Assembly: GCA_020849105.1 (NCBI GenBank)
Contig: JADLGW010000022.1
Coordinates: 1 to 64,000, forward strand
From: Phycisphaerales bacterium
GTDB lineage: Bacteria > Planctomycetota > Phycisphaerae > Phycisphaerales > UBA1924
Length of the DNA: 64,000 bases
Reading direction: 5' to 3'
Each line of letters starts with the position of its first letter. The first letter of the stretch is position 1. This document shows, one piece after another, positions 8,297-17,184 of this stretch. A program made the position numbers and the translations under genes. The notes under the pieces are model-generated. The model ran no database searches. It was not told the DNA's origin and was given only the letters and a program-made list of their open reading frames with translations.

Positions 8297-9014
8297 CACG
8301 TTGAGGGTGGCGTGCCTGCTGGGATTGGCCGGGCTGATCGCCGTCACCGGCTGCGAAAAGAAGAAGCCGCCGCCGCCGCCGCCGCCCCCGGTTATCGTCA
8401 GGCCGCCGCCGCCGAAGGTGGAGGTCGAGGCCCTGCTCCAGGAACTCAAGAGCGACGCCCGCGTTCAGTTTGCCGAGGCCGCGGCACCGACCGACCGAAC
8501 CCTTGCCGAAGGGGCGATCCGCCTCGCGGACGCGATCGCACGGGGCGACTCGGCCGCCCTGCGGAAGATGCTGGACCGCGGCGGGCAGCACATCCTGGAT
8601 GAACTGGTGAACACGGCCGAGTGGGCCGACGAGACCGCCAAGATCGAGGCCGTGCGCATCGCCCAGATGCAGCCGCTCGGCGGCGGGTCCATCGTGACAA
8701 CCGCGATCCAGGAGCCCGGCGGCGCCTACGTCCTGAACTGGACCGCGGCACAGGTCGGTGATGGCATCGTGTTCTCCCCGCTCACCGCGGCGTCGGGCAC
8801 CAAGCCCCGGGCGTCGGACTGGGACACGGCGAACGTGCTGTTTTCCGTGCAGGACACCAAGGGCCTGGAGAACGTGTCGCCGGAGGAGGTGCAGAAGGCC
8901 CTCGAAGAGGCCGGTGTGGGCAGCGAGCCGGGCAGCAACCCGATGCGCAAGAACACGCCGGGCGGGCCGATCACCATCCCGAATCCCGGCGGCGGAAGCC
9001 CCGGCGGCGGCTGA
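8280..9014 (+). CDS. Hypothetical lipoprotein with proline-rich linker
   Basis: Exported protein of 244 residues that I cannot assign to a family. It has a signal peptide ending in the lipobox VTGC (Cys25), a charged KKK, a run of eight prolines and a second Pro-rich stretch, then a helical/mixed domain (LLQELKSDARVQFAE to about 210) and a Gly/Pro-rich C-terminus. The proline run suggests a stalk that holds the domain away from the membrane. It overlaps fabD by 17 bases and precedes fabG, but nothing in it suggests a fatty-acid role. Confidence 0.75.
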   Translation: MTSRNNTLRVACLLGLAGLIAVTGCEKKKPPPPPPPPVIVRPPPPKVEVEALLQELKSDARVQFAEAAAPTDRTLAEGAIRLADAIARGDSAALRKMLDRGGQHILDELVNTAEWADETAKIEAVRIAQMQPLGGGSIVTTAIQEPGGAYVLNWTAAQVGDGIVFSPLTAASGTKPRASDWDTANVLFSVQDTKGLENVSPEEVQKALEEAGVGSEPGSNPMRKNTPGGPITIPNPGGGSPGGG

Positions 9015-9023
9015 ACAAAAAGT

Positions 9024-9043
9024 CCCGGGTCCTGTGCCCCGGG
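9024..9043. repeat. Small hairpin between lipoprotein gene and fabG
   Basis: CCCGGG (9024-9029) and CCCGGG (9038-9043) flank an 8-base loop. Each half is also self-complementary. A run of A bases lies on its left, so it would resemble an intrinsic terminator only on the minus strand, where no gene needs one. The function is uncertain. Confidence 0.3.
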
Positions 9044-9109
9044 TTCCGAGCAGGTGTCGCCGCGCTTCTGCGTGAACAACACAGGACGCAGGGCTCAGGA
9101 TCCAGGACC

Positions 9110-9850
9110 ATGATCGATCGCCGTGTCGCCATCGTGACGGGTGCCAGCCGCGGGATCGGCAGGGCCATCGCGCTGCGACTGGCCGCCGATGGGCGGCACG
9201 TCGTGCTCGTCAGCCGTTCGGCCGGGCCGCTGTCGGAGGTGAGGAGCCAGATCGAGCAGGCCGGCGGGGCCGCCTCGGCCGAGCCGGTGGACGTGGCGGA
9301 CGCCGCGGCCCTGGGCGCGATGGTGGAGCGCGTGGGCGACACCCTCGGGCGCGTGGACGTCCTTGTGAACAACGCCGGGATCACGAAGGACGGCCTGCTC
9401 CTCCGCATGAGCACGGAGGACTGGAACGCCGTCATCCAGACCAACCTGACCTCCGCGTTCGCCGCGATCAAGGCGGCGGCCCGGCCGATGATGAAGGGCC
9501 GGTGGGGCCGGATCGTGAACATCGGGTCCACCAGCGGCGTGGTGGGCAACGCCGGGCAGGCCAACTACGCCGCGGCCAAGGCCGGGCTGATCGGGCTGAC
9601 CAAATCCGTGGCGCGGGAACTGGGTGGCAAGGGCATCACCTGCAACTGTGTTTGTCCCGGGTTTGTCGAGACGGACATGACCGCGTCCCTGCCGCAACAG
9701 GTCAAGGACGGAGTGCTGAACCTGATGGCGATCAAGCGCCTCGGCGCCCCCGACGACATCGCCGCGGCCGTCGCGTATGTGACGAGCGATGCGGCCGGCT
9801 TCCTTACCGGCCAGACCCTGTGCGTGGACGGCGGGCTGACGATGTGCTAA
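9110..9850 (+). CDS. fabG: 3-oxoacyl-ACP reductase
   Basis: NADPH-dependent short-chain dehydrogenase that reduces 3-oxoacyl-ACP in fatty acid elongation. The 246-residue product has TGASRGIG (10-17), NNAG (87-90) and the catalytic Ser140, Tyr153 and Lys157, plus the FabG-typical NCVCPGFVETDMT and C-terminal LTGQTLCVDGGLTM. Together with fabD two genes upstream this makes the FabG assignment better than that of a generic SDR. Confidence 0.93.
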   Translation: MIDRRVAIVTGASRGIGRAIALRLAADGRHVVLVSRSAGPLSEVRSQIEQAGGAASAEPVDVADAAALGAMVERVGDTLGRVDVLVNNAGITKDGLLLRMSTEDWNAVIQTNLTSAFAAIKAAARPMMKGRWGRIVNIGSTSGVVGNAGQANYAAAKAGLIGLTKSVARELGGKGITCNCVCPGFVETDMTASLPQQVKDGVLNLMAIKRLGAPDDIAAAVAYVTSDAAGFLTGQTLCVDGGLTMC

Positions 9851-10010
9851 CGAGGGGTTCGGGGTCGATGACCCAGACCGGAACAGCACCCCTCCAAGAG
9901 TGGGCGGCGGCGGAGCGCGGCAAGGGCGCCGGCGCGGATAGATGTCGTGAACGGCTCACCGCCCGGGGCGCGGGTTTCCGATACATTCCGGGCTGGAGAG
10001 TCCGAAGCGG

Positions 10011-11564
10011 ATGGACCTGCTTGCACTCATCGATGGGCTGGGCATTCCGGGCGCGGAGCGGGCGGCCGCGGTGCGCATCTGCGACATCACCGACGACAGC
10101 CGCACGGTCGTGCCCGGCACCCTGTTCGTGGCCCGCAAAGGGACGAAGGCGGATGGGCGGCGGTTCATCCCTGCGGCGGTCGGGGCCGGGGCGGTGGCGG
10201 TACTGACCGACGACCCCGGGGTGAAGGCTTCGGTGCCGGTGCTGGTGGTGCCCGCCGATCCGGGGCTGGGGGCGGTCGCGGCCGCCGTCGCGGAGCGGTT
10301 CTTCGGGTCGCCGACGAGCGGCCTTTCCCTCATCGGGATCACCGGGACCAACGGGAAGACGACGACGGCGCACCTGGTGCATCAGGTGCTGAACTCCTGT
10401 GGCGTGCGGTGCGGGCTGATCGGGACGGTGGTGATCGACGACGGGCGAGAGGTCGCCCCGGCCACCCTGACCACGCCCCCCGCGGCGGAACTGTCCCGGA
10501 CCTTCCGGACGATGGTGGACCACGCCCGCCGGGCCGCCGTGATGGAGGTTTCGAGTCACGCGCTGGACCAGGGGCGGGTGGCGGGGCTGTCGTTCCGGGC
10601 CGGGGTGTTCACAAACCTGACGGGCGACCACCTGGACTATCACGGGACGATGGAGGCGTACGCGACGGCCAAGCAGCGGCTGTTCGAGATGCTGCCCGGG
10701 GATGGCACGGCGATCGTAAACGCGGAGGATGCGGCGAGCGAGCGGATGGCGCGCGTGTGCGGGGCACCGGTGTGGCGGTGCGCGGTGGACGCGGCTGAGG
10801 CTCTGACTGACTGTGAGTGCCGCGGGATCGTGCGGTCTATGACGATGGCGGGCAGCTCGGTGACGATGGTCGGGCCATGGGGTGAGTTTGAGGCCGACCT
10901 TCGGCTGCCGGGGCGGCTCAACGTGATGAACGCGCTGCAGGCCGCGGCGGCGTGCCACGCGATCGGCGTGCCCGCGACCGGCCTGAAGCAGGGGCTGGAA
11001 CGGGCCCAGGCGCCGCCGGGCCGGCTGGAGCCGGTGACCGGGCCGCGGGATCGGTTCGCGGTGTTGGTGGACTATGCGCACACGGATGACGCGCTGCGGA
11101 AGGTGCTGGCGGCGCTGCGGCCGATGGTGGGCGCGGGTGGAAGCCTGCGCATCGTGTTCGGGTGCGGTGGGGACCGCGACGCGACCAAGCGGCCCCGGAT
11201 GGGGGCGGCCGCGGCCGAACTGGCGGACGCGGTGTATGTGACGAGCGATAACCCGAGGCGTGAGGATCCGGACACAATCATCGGGCAGATCCTGGAGGGC
11301 ATCCCGCGGGCCCGGCGCGCCGGGGTGGTGGTCGAGCCCGGTCGGGCCGCGGCGATCCGGCGGGCCGTGTCGGATGCGCGGCCGGGGGACATCGTGCTGA
11401 TCGCGGGCAAGGGGCACGAAAAGGAACAACTGATTCCCGATGGCCGCGGGGGCGTGGCGGCGGTGCACTTCGACGACTGCGAGGTGGCACGATCGGCCCT
11501 CACCGCTCGGGAGAGCAGTGCCCCCGAGAGCGGCGCCGGTAGGAAGAGCGTGGTGCCGGCATGA
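10011..11564 (+). CDS. murE: UDP-MurNAc-L-Ala-D-Glu:meso-diaminopimelate ligase
   Basis: Adds the third peptide residue to the peptidoglycan precursor in the cytoplasm. The 517-residue product has the ATP-binding loop GITGTNGKTTT (109-119), the central ligase domain (EVSSHALDQGR) and DNPR at 413-416, the signature for meso-diaminopimelate rather than lysine. This shows the organism makes m-DAP peptidoglycan, which older literature denied for planctomycetes. A Shine-Dalgarno-like GGAG lies upstream of ATG 10011. The last roughly 20 residues (from SSAPESGAG) are a poorly conserved tail with an imperfect inverted repeat in the DNA. The stop overlaps the murF start (ATGA). Confidence 0.95.
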   Translation: MDLLALIDGLGIPGAERAAAVRICDITDDSRTVVPGTLFVARKGTKADGRRFIPAAVGAGAVAVLTDDPGVKASVPVLVVPADPGLGAVAAAVAERFFGSPTSGLSLIGITGTNGKTTTAHLVHQVLNSCGVRCGLIGTVVIDDGREVAPATLTTPPAAELSRTFRTMVDHARRAAVMEVSSHALDQGRVAGLSFRAGVFTNLTGDHLDYHGTMEAYATAKQRLFEMLPGDGTAIVNAEDAASERMARVCGAPVWRCAVDAAEALTDCECRGIVRSMTMAGSSVTMVGPWGEFEADLRLPGRLNVMNALQAAAACHAIGVPATGLKQGLERAQAPPGRLEPVTGPRDRFAVLVDYAHTDDALRKVLAALRPMVGAGGSLRIVFGCGGDRDATKRPRMGAAAAELADAVYVTSDNPRREDPDTIIGQILEGIPRARRAGVVVEPGRAAAIRRAVSDARPGDIVLIAGKGHEKEQLIPDGRGGVAAVHFDDCEVARSALTARESSAPESGAGRKSVVPA

Positions 11565-12961
11565 CATTCTGGTCGCCCGAGGCGCTGCGTGCATCGGTGG
11601 GTGGGACCTGGGTCGTGCGCCCGGCCCCGGGGGCCGCGATCGCCGGCCTTTCCATCGATTCGCGCACGCTCAGGGCCGGGCAGGTCTTCCTGGCCATCCG
11701 CGGCGACACGCACGACGGTCACGCCCACGTCGCGGCGGCCGCGGGAGCAGGATCGCCGCTGGCGATCATCGAGTCCGACGGACACGCCGGTGCGTTTCCG
11801 CCGGGCCTGGGCGTCATCAAGGTGCCCGGCACGCGCCGGGCGCTCCTGCGGCTGGCGGGCGCGTACCGGCGGACCCTGGAGCGGACGCGCGTGATCGGGG
11901 TCACCGGCTCCAGCGGGAAGACGACGACGACGCGGCTGATCCATGCGGTGCTGTCGCAGTCGCTGCACGGAACGGTGAGCGTCAAGAGTTTCAATAACAG
12001 CATCGGCGTGCCGCTGACGATCCTGGCGGCATCGCCCCGTGATCGGTACCTCGTGTGCGAGATCGGGACGAACGCGCCGGGCGAGGTGGCGGCGCTGGCG
12101 GGGGCCGTGCGGCCCGATATCGCGGTGATCGTGAGTGTGGGGCGGGAGCATCTGGAGGGGCTGGGCTCGCTGGAGGCCATCGCACGCGAGGAGGCGGCCC
12201 AGACGGTGTTCCTGGAGCCGGGGGGCGTCGCCATCGTGCATGCCGAGGCGCCGCACCTGCCGGAGCAGGTCGAGGCCCTGCGCTCGGCCCATGGTTTCAA
12301 GGTTCTGTCGTTCGGCGCCTCGGCGGGGGCGGACCTGCGCGTGGGGGACATCCGGGCCGGCTTCGGAGGGGTGCGCTTCACGATCAACGGCAAGGCGGGG
12401 TACCACGTCCCGCTGCTGGGGGCGCACAACGCGATGAACGCCGCGGCGGCGGTCGCGGTCGGGTTGCGCCTGGGGCTGGACGAGGCGACGATCGCCCGGG
12501 GCCTGGCGTCCGTGTGCGGGGCCGAGATGCGAATGGAGCCGTGCGAAGCTGGCGGCGTGCGCGTGCTGAACGATGCCTACAACGCGAACCCGGATTCGAT
12601 GCTCGCGGCCCTGGACGCGCTCGCGGGCCTGCCGAAGGGGCCCGGGCGCAGGGCCGCCGTGCTGGGGGACATGCTGGAACTCGGTGATGCGGGCCCGGCG
12701 CTGCACGCGGAGGTGCTGGAGCGTGCCCTGTCGATGGCGGACCTGGACGCGGTGATCCTGGTCGGGCCGCTCATGGGTGCGGCATCGGGCCGGCGACCCG
12801 ACCCGCGGGTTCTGTGCATCGCCGACCTGGACGGGCCCGGCGCCGCCGCGGTCGCGGAGCGCCTGGCGCCCGGTGACCTGGTGCTGCTCAAGGGTTCGCG
12901 CCGGATGCGTCTGGAACGGTTGATCCCCGTGCTGCGGGCCCGCGAGCCGCAGCCCGCCTGA
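11561..12961 (+). CDS. murF: UDP-MurNAc-tripeptide:D-Ala-D-Ala ligase
   Basis: Adds D-Ala-D-Ala to the UDP-MurNAc-tripeptide, the last cytoplasmic peptide step. The 466-residue protein has GVTGSSGKTTT (113-123), the NNSIGVPLT segment that is diagnostic for MurF, EIGTNAPGEVA, the central-domain VGREHLEGLGS, and NDAYNANPDSM in the C-terminal domain. It overlaps murE by 4 bases and mraY follows after 2 bases, so the three form one transcription unit. Confidence 0.95.
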   Translation: MTFWSPEALRASVGGTWVVRPAPGAAIAGLSIDSRTLRAGQVFLAIRGDTHDGHAHVAAAAGAGSPLAIIESDGHAGAFPPGLGVIKVPGTRRALLRLAGAYRRTLERTRVIGVTGSSGKTTTTRLIHAVLSQSLHGTVSVKSFNNSIGVPLTILAASPRDRYLVCEIGTNAPGEVAALAGAVRPDIAVIVSVGREHLEGLGSLEAIAREEAAQTVFLEPGGVAIVHAEAPHLPEQVEALRSAHGFKVLSFGASAGADLRVGDIRAGFGGVRFTINGKAGYHVPLLGAHNAMNAAAAVAVGLRLGLDEATIARGLASVCGAEMRMEPCEAGGVRVLNDAYNANPDSMLAALDALAGLPKGPGRRAAVLGDMLELGDAGPALHAEVLERALSMADLDAVILVGPLMGAASGRRPDPRVLCIADLDGPGAAAVAERLAPGDLVLLKGSRRMRLERLIPVLRAREPQPA

Positions 12962-12963
12962 CG

Positions 12964-14136
12964 ATGCTCTACTGGTGGTTCGACATCTCCCGCGACTGGC
13001 TGCGTGAGCACGATCTGCACTCGGTGGTGCAGGTGCTGGACCAGGTGCTGTTCCGCGCGCTGGCGGCGACGGGGCTGGCGTTCCTGATCGTGCTGCTGCT
13101 GGGCCCCCGGACGATCGCGGTGCTGACGAAGATGAAGATCGGCGACACGGGCCTGACGGACGCGGAGGCCCTGCGCGCAGCGGCGCGGTCCAAGACCAGC
13201 ACGCCGACGATGGGCGGGGTGCTGATCGCCGGGGCGATCGGGGTCGTGGTGCTGCTGCTGGGGGACGTGCGGGAGTTCTACGTCTCGACCGCGCTGGTGG
13301 TGCTGGTGTGGATGGCGGCGCTGGGCGGCGTGGACGACTGGCTGAAACTCACGGCGTCACGGCGCGGGCTGGCGAGCCGGCAGGGGCTGCTGGCGTGGGA
13401 GAAACTCGTCTTCCAGATCGGTCTGGGGCTGCTGGTCGGCCTGTTCGCGTTCCGGCACGGGGATGCCGCGGGCGGGCCGGACCTGGCGCACGTGCTGAAC
13501 CTGCCCTTCCAGAAGACGTTTCTCAAGCCCGGGGTGCAGGTCAACCCCTCCCTCATCTACTTCGGGAAATGGGTGTTCGTGCTGGTCGCGGTGCTGATGA
13601 TCGCCGGGATGAGCAACGCGGTGAACCTCTCCGACGGGATGGACGGGCTCGCGGCCGGCATCACGGTCGCGGTGGGGGCGGGGCTCCTGTGGCTGACGCT
13701 GATCTCCGGGTCGGACGTGCTCTCGCACCGGCTGCTGGTGCCCTTCATCCCGGGGACGCAGGAACTGGCGGTGGTGGCTGGGGCGATGGTGGGGGCGTGT
13801 CTGGGGTTCCTGTGGTGGAACTGTTCCCCCGCGCAGGTGTTCATGGGGGACACAGGGTCGCTGTGCCTGGGCGGATTGATCGGGTACCTGGGGGTGATGA
13901 TCCGGCAGGAGATCGTGGTGCTCCTGATGTGCGGCGTGTTCCTGGTGGAGATCGGCTCCGTCGTGCTGCAGGTTGGTTATTACAAGGCCAGCGGGGGCAA
14001 GCGCGTCTTCCGGTGCGCACCGTTCCATCACCACCTGCACCTGGGGGCGTGGACCGAGCAGCAGGTGGTCGTGCGGTTCTGGATCGTCTCGGTGCTGCTG
14101 GTGGTGCTAGCGCTGGCGTCGATCAAGGTGAGGTAG
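12964..14136 (+). CDS. mraY: Phospho-MurNAc-pentapeptide transferase
   Basis: Integral membrane enzyme that makes lipid I by transferring phospho-MurNAc-pentapeptide to undecaprenyl phosphate. The 390-residue product has about ten membrane segments and the MraY motifs TPTMGGVLI, SNAVNLSDGMDGLA, FMGDTGSL and the cytoplasmic loop PFHHHLHL. The N-terminal roughly 20 residues (YWWFDISRDWLREHD) are a short extension. It is the third gene of the mur block. Confidence 0.95.
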   Translation: MLYWWFDISRDWLREHDLHSVVQVLDQVLFRALAATGLAFLIVLLLGPRTIAVLTKMKIGDTGLTDAEALRAAARSKTSTPTMGGVLIAGAIGVVVLLLGDVREFYVSTALVVLVWMAALGGVDDWLKLTASRRGLASRQGLLAWEKLVFQIGLGLLVGLFAFRHGDAAGGPDLAHVLNLPFQKTFLKPGVQVNPSLIYFGKWVFVLVAVLMIAGMSNAVNLSDGMDGLAAGITVAVGAGLLWLTLISGSDVLSHRLLVPFIPGTQELAVVAGAMVGACLGFLWWNCSPAQVFMGDTGSLCLGGLIGYLGVMIRQEIVVLLMCGVFLVEIGSVVLQVGYYKASGGKRVFRCAPFHHHLHLGAWTEQQVVVRFWIVSVLLVVLALASIKVR

Positions 14137-14213
14137 CGGGCGTGCCGCTCGCTTGCGCGGCGCTGTGGATGCACGAGTCCCGGGCGTGCGATGGTGCGGG
14201 GAAGGGGTGGTGG

Positions 14214-14219
14214 TACACT
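14214..14219 (+). promoter_or_regulatory. -10-like TACACT before a 49-residue ORF
   Basis: TACACT ends 6 bases before ATG 14226, the same spacing as in front of several firmly identified genes here, which supports the small ORF as a real, leaderless gene. Confidence 0.45.
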
Positions 14220-14225
14220 CTCGGC

Positions 14226-14375
14226 ATGGACGCGCTGGGCCCTGAGGAACTGGAGCGGGTGCTCGCCGAGGCGGTGGGGCGGGCGGGGTGCGGGCCGTGC
14301 CGGGTGTTCGGGTCGTACCCGCGATCCGTCGAGCACCAGGTCTTCATCAAGGGCCGGATGCGGCATGCCTCTTGA
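14226..14375 (+). CDS. Small hypothetical protein (49 aa)
   Basis: A 49-residue ORF running from LGPEELERVLAEAVGRAG through GPCRVFGSYPRSVEHQVFIKG. No family is recognised. Support comes from the promoter-like hexamer placed 6 bases before the ATG and from an 11-base overlap with the CCA enzyme gene, whose start lies inside its last codons. Two cysteines (GCGPC) are spaced like a small metal or thiol motif, but that is speculation. Confidence 0.5.
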   Translation: MDALGPEELERVLAEAVGRAGCGPCRVFGSYPRSVEHQVFIKGRMRHAS

Positions 14376-15639
14376 CCCGTTCGAGCGCCGCGGGCCGGGC
14401 TCACGCGCGGCGGCCCTGCGGGTGCTGGAGGTTCTGCGGGGTGCGGGTCACGTCGCGTACCTGGCGGGCGGGTGCGTGCGGGACGAGTTGCTCGGGCTGG
14501 TGCCGAAGGACTACGACGTGGCGACGGACGCCACGCCCGATCGCATCCGGTCGCTCTTCCCGCGCACGGCGGAGGTGGGGGCGAGTTTCGGGGTGGTGCT
14601 GGTGCGTGAGCCCGGCCCGGCGGGGCCCGGGAGCGGCGTGACCATCGAGGTGGCGACGTTCCGGTCCGACGGGCCGTACAGCGACAAGCGCCGCCCCGAC
14701 ACCGTGACGTTCAGCGACCCCGAGTCGGACGCCCGGCGCCGGGACTTCACGATCAACGCGATCTTCCTGGACCCGCACGCGCCGCCCGACTCCCGCATCA
14801 TCGACTTTGTCGGCGGGCGGGCGGACCTGGCGGCCCGGGTGCTGCGCGCGGTGGGCGACCCGGACCAGCGCCTGGCGGAGGACCACCTGCGGGCGCTGCG
14901 GGCGGTTCGGTTCGCCGCCCGGTTCAACCTGACCATCGACCCGGCGACCGGTGGGGCCATTCGGCGGCACGCCGCGGAACTGGCCGGCGTGAGCCGCGAG
15001 CGGATCGGGGATGAGATGCGGCGGATGATGGCGGATCCGAGCCGCTGGCGGGCGGTGGGGTTGCTGGGGGCGCTTGGGCTCGATGGGCCGGTGCTGGGGG
15101 AGGCCGCAGCACCCTCCGGCTCGCCCGTGGAGAGCCGCCTCCCCCGCCCGGGCGGGGGAGAGTGCGGAACCTTTGCCGAGTGCCTGGCGGCGTGGGCGGT
15201 GGCTCGGGGCGTCGAACTTCGGGAGCACGCCGGGGATCGACTCGTAGCGGCGTGGCGATCGGCCCTGTGCCTGAGTAACGAGGAGGCGGACGGCCTGCGG
15301 GGCATCTTGCGGGCGCGGGTTCATCTGGAGCGGGACTGGGAGGGGTGGCCGGTGGCTCGGCAGAAGAGGCTGGCCGCGACGTGGCCGGCCGGGCCGGCCG
15401 TTGACCTTCTGAGCCCCGGGCGGGCGGCAGCGGTTCGGGCCAGGATCGCGGAACTCGCCGCCAGCCCCGGCGGGCTGGCCCCGGCCCCGCTGGTCGGGGG
15501 CGACGACCTGATCGGGGCGGGATTTGCTCCGGGACCGCCGTTCAAGGCGATCCTTGACCGGCTGTACGACGAACAACTGGAGGGCCGGGTGAAGTCAAAG
15601 GCCGAGGCGCTGGAACTTGCGAAGCGGCTTGGCGTCTAA
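14365..15639 (+). CDS. CCA tRNA nucleotidyltransferase / poly(A) polymerase family protein
   Basis: Class II nucleotidyltransferase that adds or repairs tRNA 3' CCA, or polyadenylates RNA; sequence alone does not separate the two. The 424-residue product has the head-domain motif GGCVRDELLG and the acidic KDYDVATDA, RRRDFTINAIF, VGDPDQRLAEDHLRALRAVR and RFNLTIDPAT. Near residues 245-270 an in-frame low-complexity insertion is encoded by DNA containing a 22-base palindrome (15139-15160). tRNA genes in this window lack encoded CCA, so such an enzyme is required. The start at 14365 lies within the small upstream ORF, implying translational coupling. Confidence 0.9.
   Translation: MPLDPFERRGPGSRAAALRVLEVLRGAGHVAYLAGGCVRDELLGLVPKDYDVATDATPDRIRSLFPRTAEVGASFGVVLVREPGPAGPGSGVTIEVATFRSDGPYSDKRRPDTVTFSDPESDARRRDFTINAIFLDPHAPPDSRIIDFVGGRADLAARVLRAVGDPDQRLAEDHLRALRAVRFAARFNLTIDPATGGAIRRHAAELAGVSRERIGDEMRRMMADPSRWRAVGLLGALGLDGPVLGEAAAPSGSPVESRLPRPGGGECGTFAECLAAWAVARGVELREHAGDRLVAAWRSALCLSNEEADGLRGILRARVHLERDWEGWPVARQKRLAATWPAGPAVDLLSPGRAAAVRARIAELAASPGGLAPAPLVGGDDLIGAGFAPGPPFKAILDRLYDEQLEGRVKSKAEALELAKRLGV
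15139..15160. repeat. Perfect 22-base palindrome inside CCA enzyme gene
   Basis: CTCCCCCGCCC (15139-15149) is followed without a loop by its reverse complement (15150-15160). It is translated in frame within an Ala/Ser/Pro/Gly-rich stretch where the family has no conserved sequence. Confidence 0.6.
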
Positions 15640-15738
15640 GGGTTGTAGACCGTCCGGCCGTGTACAATCACGTTGGCGGGCTCGGCGGCGGTGGTGATGT
15701 TTGGGGGCAGTTCGGCTCTTCGGGTGATGGAGGTATTC

Positions 15739-17163
15739 ATGTCAAGGATTAGAAGGGCCGCTTCGGCCGCGATGGTGTTGGGCGCGTTCACCCTGGCCGC
15801 GGTGCCCGCGCAGAGCCAGCCCGAGCAGAAGGTGACCGCGACCGACAAACTGATCCTGCGCACCGGCCGGATCATCGACGGCAAGGTGCTGGAGGAGACG
15901 GACACGCGGGTGAAGTTCACGGTGATCACGGCCGGGATTTCCGCCACGCAGTGGTTTGACAAGGCCGACATCCTGAAGGTCGAGAAGGGCGACGCCCCCG
16001 CGCCCGCCGAGGAGCCCGCGCCCGGCGCGACGGTTGCGAAGCCGGAGGCGGCGAAGGCCGAGCCCGCGCCGGCCGACGCGAAGAAGGTGTACGTCGTGAA
16101 CCTGAAGGGCCAGTTCGGCGAGGACATCACGCAGACGCCGATCCGCCAGGCGGTGGCGGACGCCAAGAGCCGCGGGGCGAACGTGCTGGTGTTCGTGCTG
16201 GACAACGACTGGTCGATGAACCAGGGCGGGATGAAGGACGAGTTGCCCAACGACGAGGCGCGGTTCGATGAGTTGTTCCGTGCCGAGCAGATCACCCCGA
16301 TCTTCATGAACGAGATTTCCCGGGAGTGGGAGAACCCGCCAAAGGTCGTGTTCTGGGTGAAGCAGGCGATGGGCGGGGCGGCGTTCCTGCCGTTCGTGTC
16401 GCAGAACATCTACATGTCGAGCGACTCGCGATGGGGCGGGATCGGCAACCTGAGCACGCTGTTCGGCGGAACGGGCGACGAGGTGGTGCGGCAGAAGCAG
16501 TACTCGCTGCGGATGGGGCACGCCGAGGGCTGGGCGCTGACGGGCGGGTACGACTACCGGATCGTGCGCGCGATGGCGAAGGTCGAGTATGTGCTGAGTT
16601 ACAAGATGGTGGGCGGGCAGCCGCAACTGCTGGAGCGGATGCCGGAGGCCGGCGACGAGTTCCTGCTGACCGACGACGGGAAGGACGACCGGGAGGACAC
16701 GATCCAGGCCCTGGCGCGCGGGCAGGGCAACGACGTGCTGACACTGAACGCCGACCTGGCTCGGAAACTGTTCATCTCCAAGGGCACGGTCGATTCCCTG
16801 GACGACCTGATCTATGACCTCGGGCTGTCCCGCAGCAGCGTGCGGGTGGACGACAAGTCCGACAAGATCATGGAGGGCTGGACGCGCAACCTGACGAGCG
16901 CGAAGGCCGAACTGCGGGAGTTGATGCAGGACTATCAGCAGATCAACGTGACGGGCGACTACTCGGAACGGTCCCGGTCGCGCGGCGCACAGATCGCCAA
17001 ACTGACGCAGATGATCCAGATCATCCGGCGCTACAAGGAGGCCCTGGGCCCGCGCTGGTTCCGCGACAACGGGTACCCGGCCGCCGATGCCGACGACGTG
17101 ATCTCCGAACTCGAGCGGATCATCGAGCGGACGCGTCAGCAGCAGATGATGGACAAGAAATAA
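15739..17163 (+). CDS. Secreted SH3-like/ClpP-fold protein, probably inactive paralogue
   Basis: Exported 474-residue protein. ATG 15739 has GGAGG 6 bases upstream and starts a signal peptide (RRAASAAMVLGAFTLAAVPA). Residues about 35-85 form a small beta domain (LILRTGRIIDGKVLEE) shared with the next gene. After an Ala/Pro/Glu linker comes a region resembling the ClpP/NfeD-type protease fold (VYVVNLKGQFGEDI, then VVFWVKQAMGGAA). Where the active protease has its nucleophile Ser, Gly212-Gly213 stand here, so it may be a non-catalytic paralogue. The C-terminal 130 residues are helical. Assignment to this fold is by motif pattern and should be treated as tentative. Confidence 0.6.
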   Translation: MSRIRRAASAAMVLGAFTLAAVPAQSQPEQKVTATDKLILRTGRIIDGKVLEETDTRVKFTVITAGISATQWFDKADILKVEKGDAPAPAEEPAPGATVAKPEAAKAEPAPADAKKVYVVNLKGQFGEDITQTPIRQAVADAKSRGANVLVFVLDNDWSMNQGGMKDELPNDEARFDELFRAEQITPIFMNEISREWENPPKVVFWVKQAMGGAAFLPFVSQNIYMSSDSRWGGIGNLSTLFGGTGDEVVRQKQYSLRMGHAEGWALTGGYDYRIVRAMAKVEYVLSYKMVGGQPQLLERMPEAGDEFLLTDDGKDDREDTIQALARGQGNDVLTLNADLARKLFISKGTVDSLDDLIYDLGLSRSSVRVDDKSDKIMEGWTRNLTSAKAELRELMQDYQQINVTGDYSERSRSRGAQIAKLTQMIQIIRRYKEALGPRWFRDNGYPAADADDVISELERIIERTRQQQMMDKK

Positions 17164-17184
17164 CGCAAGATCGAGGTGCACACG

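Noticed and set aside
8361-8390. GCC/GCG triplet repeat as a phase-variable microsatellite
   Set aside because: It encodes a proline stalk in a lipoprotein. Being a triplet repeat it cannot switch the frame, and such stalks are common.
9012-9045. Terminator after the lipoprotein gene
   Set aside because: The run of A precedes the hairpin on the plus strand, so it would work only for a minus-strand transcript, and fabG continues the operon. Kept only as a hairpin.
11500-11560. Palindromic insertion at the murE C-terminus
   Set aside because: An inverted repeat around CTCGGG/CCCGAG exists but is imperfect, short and in a tail that varies anyway, so it was not counted with the clear coding palindromes.
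15643-15668. Promoter TTGTAG/TACAAT before the first secreted paralogue
   Set aside because: The two hexamers are only 14 bases apart, too close for a sigma-70 promoter; the TACAAT alone is not well placed.
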